Shown: positions 1-6,757 of the stretch, in pieces
Layout of the letters: each line of letters begins with the position of its first letter
Position numbering within the stretch: the stretch's first letter is position 1
Source of the DNA: Legionellales bacterium
GTDB taxonomy: Bacteria > Pseudomonadota > Gammaproteobacteria > Berkiellales > Berkiellaceae
Length of the DNA stretch: 9,758 nucleotides
Direction: 5' to 3'
NCBI GenBank assembly: GCA_023266435.1
Contig: JAHFQF010000082.1
Span: 1 to 9,758, forward strand
The notes under the pieces: model-generated
Told to the model about the DNA's origin: nothing
Databases searched by the model: none
The model's input: the letters and a program-made list of their open reading frames with translations, nothing else
Position numbers and translations under genes: made by a program

Positions 1-1
1 A

Positions 2-3000
2 TGCATTTTTAGCCTGTAAAGCGACGAGATAATCTTTCACCTTGTCTCGATTTTCTGTGATGGCTTGCGTGCACTGAATCAATTGATGCACTTTTTTACA
101 GGGCAGGACTGGTGTTGAGAGAATCCATTTCAAGAGGATGTCTTCCGGATCGCTTACGTAAATCTGGTTGACATGCTGAATGACCATCGCAAAATGGGGA
201 TCATCGTGTTTTTCATGAAACAGTTGAATGCAACGCTCTATGTAAGAAGACGGCAATTGGTTGGTGTTCATAAGCCGGATTTTATCAATGAGTGCAACTA
301 ACTTTTCCTGATCAGAAAGGATAGCTCGATTTTCAACGATCGCTTTCAATATCCCTAAATAATTCCTCTGTGGCATCTCCATCAATACGTTCAATAGTGC
401 ACATAAGCAAGCACACTCTACTTGAGAAAAATCGATTTCATTAAAGAGTTGTATAAACTCTTTTTTATGAGAATCAAAAAGTGGGTGCTCTGTCATCTGT
501 TTAAACAAGCGGGCGAGATTTTCTGTTTCCCCTACAATGCGATTCACTGCGTCAAAATCATCGCACGCTTGAAAAGTTTTCATACTGCTTACTTTCTCAG
601 AAATAGCATTTAAAAAATCCTGATGAGTTTCTGAAGAAAAGGCGTCTTTCATTAAAGAATCTTTTAAGTCTTTTAATATTTTTTTTAGTAGACCCACTCC
701 AAACACAGCTAAAATCGGCCCTGCCGCTATCCATGCCTGATTTAAAATAGGGATGAGATCTTTCATCCGCAGTTCTTTTAGTTCTGTATAACGCTCTGTA
801 TTAGAAGCGTCATTTTCTAAAAAATCATAAAAATCTTGTACAGGCAATGGCGGCTCTTCTTTCATTTTTTCAAGCGTGACAATGAACTTCATCATTAAAT
901 TTTTCAATTCATCATTGTCACGCGCAGGGATCGCTAGAAAATCGTCATTTCTCTTAAATCCAAATTGCTCAAGAATGGGATCAACCTTTTGCGGGTCAAA
1001 GACTGTTAGCGCATTAATTTCTTTGCAAGCATCCAAAAATCTTGCATAAGAAAAATACTCATTGGATTGAATCATCCGCTTGATTGCATACTGCAGATTA
1101 TTAGGAGCAGGTTGTGTTGCTGATTGATTTAAATATGCTTGTACAGCTGCCAACGTTTCGCGCTGGGAATCAGTCGCTTTTGCTGCGACATACGGAATAT
1201 TGATAGCACGATCATCGAGTCTACCTGGCGAAGCAAGACGACCATTAATCAGCTCTGAGAACAATAATAAATCATCTCGATACAATTCAACAACGTGCGG
1301 ATCGGTTTTTAAAAATTCCTCTGTGTCAAATGCATAGAGAAAAGGATACGGGGAATTTGGGTTTTTAGCCCTAAATTTGAGAAATTTTAAAGCACTGTGC
1401 TTATTTTTTTCTAATTTAACAAATAACTTTTGAATGCTTTCATCTTTGCTGAGCCCCAGCCCCTCAAACCCTGCCGAATTCATATTGGCAATCAACTGAA
1501 AAATTATCTGTCCTTCTACATTGCTGAGCTTAATGTCCTGATGATAGAGTTTCCTCAGATTTTCTAACGACTGTAAAATAACCTCGCGAGATCCCTGTGC
1601 TGTTTGAATACAATTAATCAATTCCAACAATCGCTCATCACTGACAAAACGCTCATGAGAAACAAAAAGCAACAAAGACAAAAGTTGCTCTTGAAACGAT
1701 AGCGAAGGATCATAGGTCTTGATAAAGTCTTGAAACTGCTGCACAAAACTTGAGATTGCAATTCCCGCCGGTTGCTGTCCTGCAAATCGATATACTTTTG
1801 CATAATACACTTCATCTGAAACGCTAGCGTGCGCAGTGCCTGCCGCAGCAGCTGCCTCTGCCCTAGGTGCATCTGGTTTTTTTACAACTGCATCACAGAG
1901 CGTGCTTAAATCAACTCGATACAGTTGATAATTTTTGTCAAATGGCAACTCGTCTTGTGTCTGGCGCTCATACGTTAATTTCATGGCAGGCGAGACTACT
2001 TTAAATGCCTCAAATTTTGATGCGTAGTAGCCACCGCAATGATTTAACACCAATCCCTCAATGGGCCCCTGCTTTCTTTGACGATGTTGTCCTTCCACGA
2101 GTGTTGGGCTGTCTAAACAGTCTACCTGTTCCTTAAAGTTTCTTGCATTTCTTAAAATCAATAACAATCTTTCCATATACACAACAGGATTACCACCCTG
2201 AGGTGTATACCAACGCTTCAAATTGATTTGCTTGATATCCACTTGATGCTTGCGACACAACTGCGTTAACTCAGCCCAAAACTGCTCAAAAGCAGACACT
2301 GTTTTTGACAAATCGTGCCTAGCGGAGCCTGTGTTCTCTAAAAATCTATTCAAACATTTCAGTTTTTCTGTGTCATAATTTCTGATAATTTCTAAACTAT
2401 CAAAAAAGTTAGAATTATCTAAAAAATGGTCCCACTGTGGAAAATTTCGCAAATACCGTCGAATTAAGTCTTGTTGTTCTCGCATATACGAATTGATACG
2501 TTCAGAAAATCTTCGAATACCCTCCTCGCCATGCCTAACCCACAGATTCACAAGCTGTGTAGCATTACAACCAGGGAATAAAGATACGAATGCGTGATGT
2601 TGAGTGATGGAATATAAGGGCTCTATTTCATCACTTTCTACATAATGCACGGGGGTAAACACGTTAGTTTTGACGTCTTCTAACGTCACATCATAATCTA
2701 AAACAATTTCCCCCTTATCGGTATTTTTCAGAATAAATCCTGGTGGTAAATTATCAATATTGAGTGTACTCAAGCCTGGCAAATTATGCGCAAGCTGCTC
2801 TGCAGCTTCTGGTGACAGATATTTAATTGCATACGGTAAATTCGCAAAAAACTCTTGTCGAATCAAATCATACAATGTATTTTTCGCTGCTGCATGCGGG
2901 CATTTTGATGCAACAATGCTGCTATAAGGTTCTTGAGTAAAATCCTCATAGCCAATTAATCGACCAGGATATTGACCTACAGCTTGTGCTTGCAACTGTG

Positions 3001-3697
3001 CTTCAACATTAATTTCCTCCTCAATCTCTTGCGCAATGACTTGTTCCACTACTTCTACGTGTTGCAATTCTAGCGCGATATAATCAGAAAAATTTTCCGA
3101 TTCTAGTGTTTTATTTCGAATTAATTGTTTTAAGCGAATTTCCGGAACGTCACCCTCTGCTGGCTGCGCGGCTTCTGCCGATGCGCTTCGAAGATGGCGA
3201 ACGGGAGCTTGTTGTTCTGTGTTGTGTCTGCGTTGTATGCCATCAATCACGACCATATCAAAGAGTTCATGAAAACTCTCATCTTCATAGCGTGCTGTAT
3301 GACCATTGGGGAGTCTTTGGCTAATGAACAAAGGATAGCTAACACGACCGGAGATTTCTTCTATCAATGCAGCATGCGTCGCTTCTTTTGATGCTTCTTC
3401 AAATGCCGTACTGGGTAAAACAAGCTCCAAACTATACAACGTGGTATTACATAATTCAGTCGCGATAGAGGCAAAATCTCTGATTAAGTCTTGCTTGATT
3501 GACAAAGAAAGCTTTTTAACAGGCAACTCTTCATGATTGTCTTGAATAAACGCTGCAAGCTGCGCAATATCGTCTGGAGTGTTTAGAGGTTGCAAGTCTA
3601 ACTGTATCGGCCCAGACTCAAGGGCAAGCCGTCGTGCAAGGTCATCCAGCTGCTCGCCAAAAATTTCTGAATGAATAGTAACTGTGATCGTTTTCAT
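2..3697 (-). CDS. Very large protein of unknown function, partial (C-terminus beyond left edge)
   Basis: I do not recognise this gene. An ATG at 3697-3695 opens a frame that I read triplet by triplet to position 2 without a stop: 1232 codons, still open at the window edge. An in-frame stop at 3736-3734 limits any upstream extension to 12 codons, where only a GTG (3733) could compete. No clear Shine-Dalgarno precedes the ATG. Residues 30-96 alternate short strands (IQLDLQPL, KKLSLSIK, YSLELVLP) with helices, like two degenerate ribonuclease-inhibitor-type leucine-rich repeats. Residues 171-186 are an Ala/Glu-rich linker, 213-238 an acidic probable helix, and 610-624 a second Ala-rich linker. 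From about 630 onward the protein looks entirely helical. Residues 981-1004 form a hydrophobic stretch with Gly and Pro, and Cys 1095, 1097 and 1099 form a CxCxC. No N-terminal signal peptide and no catalytic motif were seen. Size, lack of homology and helical build resemble secreted effectors of intracellular Legionellales, but that role is inference only. Confidence 0.88.
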   Translation of the reverse strand, partial: MKTITVTIHSEIFGEQLDDLARRLALESGPIQLDLQPLNTPDDIAQLAAFIQDNHEELPVKKLSLSIKQDLIRDFASIATELCNTTLYSLELVLPSTAFEEASKEATHAALIEEISGRVSYPLFISQRLPNGHTARYEDESFHELFDMVVIDGIQRRHNTEQQAPVRHLRSASAEAAQPAEGDVPEIRLKQLIRNKTLESENFSDYIALELQHVEVVEQVIAQEIEEEINVEAQLQAQAVGQYPGRLIGYEDFTQEPYSSIVASKCPHAAAKNTLYDLIRQEFFANLPYAIKYLSPEAAEQLAHNLPGLSTLNIDNLPPGFILKNTDKGEIVLDYDVTLEDVKTNVFTPVHYVESDEIEPLYSITQHHAFVSLFPGCNATQLVNLWVRHGEEGIRRFSERINSYMREQQDLIRRYLRNFPQWDHFLDNSNFFDSLEIIRNYDTEKLKCLNRFLENTGSARHDLSKTVSAFEQFWAELTQLCRKHQVDIKQINLKRWYTPQGGNPVVYMERLLLILRNARNFKEQVDCLDSPTLVEGQHRQRKQGPIEGLVLNHCGGYYASKFEAFKVVSPAMKLTYERQTQDELPFDKNYQLYRVDLSTLCDAVVKKPDAPRAEAAAAAGTAHASVSDEVYYAKVYRFAGQQPAGIAISSFVQQFQDFIKTYDPSLSFQEQLLSLLLFVSHERFVSDERLLELINCIQTAQGSREVILQSLENLRKLYHQDIKLSNVEGQIIFQLIANMNSAGFEGLGLSKDESIQKLFVKLEKNKHSALKFLKFRAKNPNSPYPFLYAFDTEEFLKTDPHVVELYRDDLLLFSELINGRLASPGRLDDRAINIPYVAAKATDSQRETLAAVQAYLNQSATQPAPNNLQYAIKRMIQSNEYFSYARFLDACKEINALTVFDPQKVDPILEQFGFKRNDDFLAIPARDNDELKNLMMKFIVTLEKMKEEPPLPVQDFYDFLENDASNTERYTELKELRMKDLIPILNQAWIAAGPILAVFGVGLLKKILKDLKDSLMKDAFSSETHQDFLNAISEKVSSMKTFQACDDFDAVNRIVGETENLARLFKQMTEHPLFDSHKKEFIQLFNEIDFSQVECACLCALLNVLMEMPQRNYLGILKAIVENRAILSDQEKLVALIDKIRLMNTNQLPSSYIERCIQLFHEKHDDPHFAMVIQHVNQIYVSDPEDILLKWILSTPVLPCKKVHQLIQCTQAITENRDKVKDYLVALQAKNA

Positions 3698-3888
3698 AGT
3701 ATATACACCAGAGTTATCTGAGCACCCAGCCACTCATGACCGTGCATCTTCACTAAAAATAGTTAGTCAAATCAAAAAATAACGTAGAAAATATAGCATA
3801 AATCGTAATCAAACAGGCATTCAGAAATTTTTATGTTTACAATACTCTGCTCTGGGGTTGAAACGATTTTTTTAGCAGGCTAAGCATA
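3698..3888. other. Divergent intergenic region between the giant minus-strand gene and dsbD
   Basis: This 191-bp AT-rich spacer must carry the 5' signals of both divergent genes. On the minus strand there is an extended -10-like sequence, listed separately. On the plus strand the best -10-like hexamer for dsbD is TACAAT at 3838-3843, but no acceptable -35 lies 16-18 bases upstream. No open reading frame, RNA gene or strong hairpin was seen in it. Confidence 0.6.
3790..3798 (-). promoter_or_regulatory. Possible extended -10 promoter element for the giant minus-strand gene
   Basis: Read on the minus strand, 3798-3790 is TGCTATATT, a TGn extension followed by a hexamer one mismatch from TATAAT. 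It would start a transcript near 3783, giving a leader of roughly 85 bases before the ATG at 3697. No good -35 is visible, which extended -10 promoters can tolerate. In AT-rich DNA such matches are common, so this is a weak call. Confidence 0.3.
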
Positions 3889-5682
3889 ATGAAACACTTA
3901 ATGGTCACCCTCTTATTTTTTTATACTTTCTCAACAGCACAAGCGTCTGCTTTAAAGCTAGGTCAGAATGACGCCCATGACACTACTTTTCTTTCTGTGG
4001 AGCAGGCATTGAGGCCAACAATTCAATCAGATGACTCCAATCTTTATCTGGAAATCGCTATTACCGATCAATGCTGCTATCTCTATCAAAAATCACTGAG
4101 CGTAGAAAGCAAAACGAATGGTATTCAGATGGGATTGTCTACCTTACCTGAAGGTATTGAGAAAGAAGATGAAGTATTCGGCCCGATGATTGTGTATGAA
4201 GACAACGTGGCAGTCACGATACCACGCCCTGCAGCTGCCTCTCAGTTTGATTTTGTGTTGCATTACCAAGGTTGTGCAAAATCAGGATTTTGTTATCCCC
4301 CCATCAGCCAAACCTATCATGTAGACAATATGGTGATCACAGCCATTGACGGTGAGCCTACGGCTATTCCTATAACTGCGTCACCCAGCCAAATCATTCA
4401 AAATGCACCGTTGACGCCTGCTCATTTTGATTTCTTCGCTTTCCTAAAATATTTTACGATTGGTTTGCTATTGGCGTTAACCCCTTGTGTTTTACCGATG
4501 CTACCTATCTTATCGGGTATCATTTTGGGTCAAAAAGACATTGGCTGGAAAAAATCCTTAGGCATTTCTTTGAGCTATGTACTGGCCATGTCTGTTACGT
4601 ATGCATTTGCCGGTATCTTGGCTGCAACACTGGGCGTGAGCTTACAAGGAATGTTACAAACACCCTGGGTAATCGGCAGCTTTGCCCTATTACTTGTCCT
4701 GATGGCACTCTGGTTATTTGATGTCATTAATTTGAGCGGTCTTAACCATCTCTACAACAAAATAGAGCCCTGGACGCGTCAACGTCGCTGGGCGAATGCG
4801 TATGTCAGCGCCGCAATCATGGGCGTTTTAGCTACCCTTATTGCCTCTCCATGTGTTACAGCGCCATTAGTAGGCGTGCTCAGCTATATTGCACAAACTC
4901 AGGACCGTCTTCACGGTGGTCTTGCGCTTTTTTCCATGGGATTAGGATTGGGTGTCCCTCTTTTATTGGTTGCTGTATTAGGTCCACAAATACTGCCCAA
5001 GAAAGGAGCTTGGATGCAACAGGTAAGCCATGCATTTGGTGCCATGTTGATAGGCTTGGCCATCTATTTATTAGAGCGTGTGCTGCCTGGTCAAATCACT
5101 TTGGCCCTGTGGGCCCTTTGGTTTGTTTGGATTAGCTTCTTATTAGGTATCCATCGTAAAAACGCCTCTTTTTATGGCAGTCGTTTAGCCACACTGGCTT
5201 TCATGTATGGATTACTCTTAGGTGTGGGTGTCTTTCATCAGGAAACGACACTTGATTATCCTTTGAGGATTTTACGCGCATCTCAACCAATCACAACAGC
5301 CACAACAGCCACAACAGCCACAACGTTCATTAAGGTCACTGATCTCAACGCGTTACAAGCGCATTTGTTGGATGCCAAGGCCAAGCAGCAACCTGTACTC
5401 TTGGATTTCTACGCAGACTGGTGTGTCTCTTGCCAACACATGGAGCAGTACTTCCATGATCCGGAGATCAGCCAGCACTTAGCGTCTTGGAAACGTCTAC
5501 AGGTGGATTTGAGCACACTCAGCCCCGAGATCCGGCAAATCATGGCAGAATATCAAGTGATTGCACCGCCCACTTTTATCTTTTATGATGCGAGTGGTAA
5601 TCACTTATCTCAAATCACAAAAGTTGGTGAGGTAACAAAAGGCGAGTTCTACCAATTATTAAAGACCATCCACTCCTTGTAA
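3889..5682 (+). CDS. dsbD: Thiol:disulfide interchange protein DsbD
   Basis: This inner-membrane reductase moves electrons from cytoplasmic thioredoxin to periplasmic partners such as DsbC and cytochrome c maturation proteins. All three domains are present in 597 residues (E. coli: 565). A signal peptide covers residues 1-19, ending TAQA. The periplasmic alpha domain (about 20-150) has the redox motif YQGCAKSGFCYPP with Cys129 and Cys135. The membrane domain (about 185-450) has eight predicted segments and the paired cysteines Cys200 (LTPCVLP) and Cys322 (ASPCVTAP). The C-terminal thioredoxin-like domain (about 480-597) has DFYADWCVSC with Cys512 and Cys515. So all six redox cysteines are kept. 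The ATG at 3889 has only a weak AGG nine bases upstream, but the signal peptide supports it. Oddities are a vicinal Cys62-Cys63 just before the conserved YLY motif, and a Thr/Ala repeat in the linker before the thioredoxin domain. It is separated from aroQ by 91 bp and may be transcribed with it. Confidence 0.97.
   Translation: MKHLMVTLLFFYTFSTAQASALKLGQNDAHDTTFLSVEQALRPTIQSDDSNLYLEIAITDQCCYLYQKSLSVESKTNGIQMGLSTLPEGIEKEDEVFGPMIVYEDNVAVTIPRPAAASQFDFVLHYQGCAKSGFCYPPISQTYHVDNMVITAIDGEPTAIPITASPSQIIQNAPLTPAHFDFFAFLKYFTIGLLLALTPCVLPMLPILSGIILGQKDIGWKKSLGISLSYVLAMSVTYAFAGILAATLGVSLQGMLQTPWVIGSFALLLVLMALWLFDVINLSGLNHLYNKIEPWTRQRRWANAYVSAAIMGVLATLIASPCVTAPLVGVLSYIAQTQDRLHGGLALFSMGLGLGVPLLLVAVLGPQILPKKGAWMQQVSHAFGAMLIGLAIYLLERVLPGQITLALWALWFVWISFLLGIHRKNASFYGSRLATLAFMYGLLLGVGVFHQETTLDYPLRILRASQPITTATTATTATTFIKVTDLNALQAHLLDAKAKQQPVLLDFYADWCVSCQHMEQYFHDPEISQHLASWKRLQVDLSTLSPEIRQIMAEYQVIAPPTFIFYDASGNHLSQITKVGEVTKGEFYQLLKTIHSL
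5292..5324 (+). repeat. In-frame 9-bp tandem repeat in dsbD
   Basis: Three perfect copies of CACAACAGC (5292-5300, 5301-5309, 5310-5318) are followed by a partial CACAAC (5319-5324). They encode a Thr-Thr-Ala type repeat at about residues 469-479, in the flexible linker between the last membrane segment and the thioredoxin domain. Because the unit is a multiple of three, slippage would change linker length without breaking the frame. Confidence 0.9.
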
Positions 5683-5773
5683 TTAACGACAATTAACCAG
5701 AAGTTTTTGTATTTTCTGGACAATTGACTACAATTAGTGCAAGATGAAGCATCTTGATTGATGGGGTAGTGTT
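5683..5773 (+). promoter_or_regulatory. dsbD-aroQ spacer with dyads and direct repeats
   Basis: This 91-bp gap is the only sizeable one in the plus-strand cluster, so a promoter for aroQ-accB-accC-prmA could lie here. Visible elements are an inverted repeat CCAGAA (5697-5702) / TTCTGG (5714-5719), a direct repeat GACAATTAAC (5688-5697) and GACAATTGAC (5719-5728), a further ACAATT at 5730-5735, and a tight 7-bp hairpin at 5740-5756. TTGACT at 5724-5729 matches a -35 well, but no convincing -10 lies 16-18 bases downstream. No U-tract follows either dyad, so a terminator is not supported. Confidence 0.35.
5740..5756 (+). other. Perfect short hairpin upstream of aroQ
   Basis: CAAGATG (5740-5746) and CATCTTG (5750-5756) are exact reverse complements around a three-base AAG loop. 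The hairpin ends six bases before the GGGG ribosome-binding site of aroQ (5763-5766). It is not followed by a T-run, so it is not an ordinary terminator. It could be a leader hairpin or an operator half-site pair, or chance. Confidence 0.4.
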
Positions 5774-5776
5774 GTG
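5763..5776 (+). promoter_or_regulatory. Ribosome-binding site and GTG start of aroQ
   Basis: GGGG at 5763-5766 sits seven bases before a GTG at 5774-5776. An in-frame TGA at 5759-5761 rules out starts further upstream, and the next residues already form the family's N-terminal strand and NGPNLNLLG motif. GTG is therefore the chosen start. Confidence 0.75.
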
Positions 5777-6271
5777 CCTTCTCGTATTTTATTGGTCAAT
5801 GGGCCGAATCTAAATCTGCTTGGAATGCGTGAGCCTGCACGTTATGGCAGCATTTCTTTAGAAGAATTACAAACAAAACTCCTGACTCAAGCAAAAAATC
5901 AAGGCATCCAGCTATCTTTTGTTCAAAGTAATCACGAGGGACTGCTCATTGATCACCTACAACAAGCCAAGCAGACGAACATTGATTTCATCCTAATCAA
6001 TGCTGCTAGCCTCACGCATACGAGCATTGGTTTACGTGATACTTTATTAGCCATACAGATTCCTTTTATTGAATTGCATATGACCAATGTCTATGCACGT
6101 GAAACTTTTCGCCATCACTCCTATTTAAGTGATATTGCTGTTGGCGTTATCGCTGGCTTTGGTGTGCATTCATATGAATTAGCGCTAGAAGCCGCCATCA
6201 TCCATTTAAATCGACTCAAAGCAAATCCCGCTGTAGCAGATATTTGCCAAACAGTCGCTTGTACAGAATGA
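5774..6271 (+). CDS. aroQ: Type II 3-dehydroquinate dehydratase
   Basis: It catalyses the dehydration of 3-dehydroquinate to 3-dehydroshikimate, the third step of the shikimate pathway, in the cytoplasm; type II enzymes are dodecamers. The family signature NGPNLNLLG is at residues 9-17. Catalytic Tyr24 (in ARYG), Asn12, Arg19, Asn76, His82 (THTS), Glu100, His102, Arg109 and Arg113 (FRHHS) match the residues known from characterised type II enzymes. The substrate-loop motif reads INAASLTHTS, with Ala at the position that is usually Pro (NPGA or NPAA). At 165 residues it is longer than the usual 145-150; the extra sequence is a C-terminal tail from about residue 147, with two cysteines. The start codon is GTG. 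The stop codon TGA overlaps the accB Shine-Dalgarno, which suggests co-transcription and translational coupling with accB. Confidence 0.96.
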   Translation: MPSRILLVNGPNLNLLGMREPARYGSISLEELQTKLLTQAKNQGIQLSFVQSNHEGLLIDHLQQAKQTNIDFILINAASLTHTSIGLRDTLLAIQIPFIELHMTNVYARETFRHHSYLSDIAVGVIAGFGVHSYELALEAAIIHLNRLKANPAVADICQTVACTE

Positions 6272-6273
6272 GG
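6269..6273 (+). promoter_or_regulatory. accB ribosome-binding site overlapping the aroQ stop
   Basis: TGAGG at 6269-6273 contains the aroQ stop codon and the GAGG Shine-Dalgarno of accB, seven bases before the ATG at 6281. Ribosomes ending on aroQ would clear or occupy the accB initiation site. Confidence 0.75.
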
Positions 6274-6280
6274 TCTTATT

Positions 6281-6745
6281 ATGGATTTGAGAAAAGTAAA
6301 AAAACTCATTGAATTGGTCGAAGAATCGGGCGTCGCTGAGATAGAAATTAAAGAAGGTGAAGAATCCGTACGCATTTGTCGATCATTACCTGCGCATCTG
6401 ATGCCCTCACAACCAATTTATCATACAGCAGCACCTGCGCATCCGCACGCGACAACGCCTCCGGCTGCTGAAACCAAACCTGCAGAAGAAGAAAACGCTT
6501 TACCAGCGGGCCATGTCGTACATTCCCCCATGGTAGGGGTCGTGTATTTAGCGCCATCTCCTACTTCTAAATCCTTTGTGGAAATCGGCGCTCGCGTTTC
6601 TGTAGGCGATACACTTTGCATCGTTGAAGCCATGAAAATGATGAATCGCATCGAAGCAGATAAGTCTGGCGTCATCGCAGCACGTCTGGTTGAAAATGGT
6701 CTACCTGTAGAGTTTGGCCAGCCCTTGTTTATCATCCAAGAGTAA
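6281..6745 (+). CDS. accB: Biotin carboxyl carrier protein of acetyl-CoA carboxylase
   Basis: This carrier holds the biotin that AccC carboxylates and that the AccA/AccD transferase then uses to make malonyl-CoA for fatty-acid synthesis. The 154 residues match the family length. Residues 1-35 are the N-terminal helical and strand region (MDLRKVKKLIELVEES) found in bacterial AccB. About 40-75 is a Pro/Ala/Thr-rich flexible linker. About 77-154 is the biotinyl domain, with the thumb-containing segment MVGVVYLAPSPTSKSF and the biotinylation motif EAMKMMN, where Lys119 is the modified residue. The ATG has a good Shine-Dalgarno. It lies 9 bases after aroQ and 12 before accC, so the partner subunits are made together. 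Nothing is missing. Confidence 0.98.
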   Translation: MDLRKVKKLIELVEESGVAEIEIKEGEESVRICRSLPAHLMPSQPIYHTAAPAHPHATTPPAAETKPAEEENALPAGHVVHSPMVGVVYLAPSPTSKSFVEIGARVSVGDTLCIVEAMKMMNRIEADKSGVIAARLVENGLPVEFGQPLFIIQE

Positions 6746-6750
6746 GGGGA
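6744..6750 (+). promoter_or_regulatory. accC ribosome-binding site overlapping the accB stop
   Basis: AAGGGGA at 6744-6750 shares its first two bases with the accB TAA stop and lies seven bases before the accC ATG at 6758. It is one of the strongest Shine-Dalgarno sequences in the window, in keeping with coupled synthesis of AccB and AccC. Confidence 0.75.
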
Positions 6751-6757
6751 TACTGGC

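Noticed and set aside
422..613. Plus-strand 63-codon frame
   Set aside because: It lies wholly inside the giant minus-strand frame, has no ribosome-binding site, and reads as an antisense shadow.
1618..1872. Minus-strand 84-codon frame
   Set aside because: It is a different frame of the same strand within the continuous 1232-codon gene, Arg/Gln/Cys-rich as expected for a shadow.
3106..3391. Two overlapping plus-strand frames of 72 and 65 codons
   Set aside because: Both are antisense to the N-terminal part of the giant gene, Cys-rich, without start signals.
3842..3852. ATACTCTGCTC shared by the dsbD leader and the bases after prmA (9022-9032)
   Set aside because: An 11-base match within nearly 10 kb is expected several times by chance and has no supporting context.
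5697..5719. Dyad after dsbD as a rho-independent terminator
   Set aside because: The stem is only 6 bp, the loop is 11 bases and no T-run follows.
5724..5752. TTGACT as the -35 of a strong aroQ promoter
   Set aside because: The hexamer fits, but spacings of 15-18 bases give no acceptable -10 (AAGCAT at best), so only the region is flagged.
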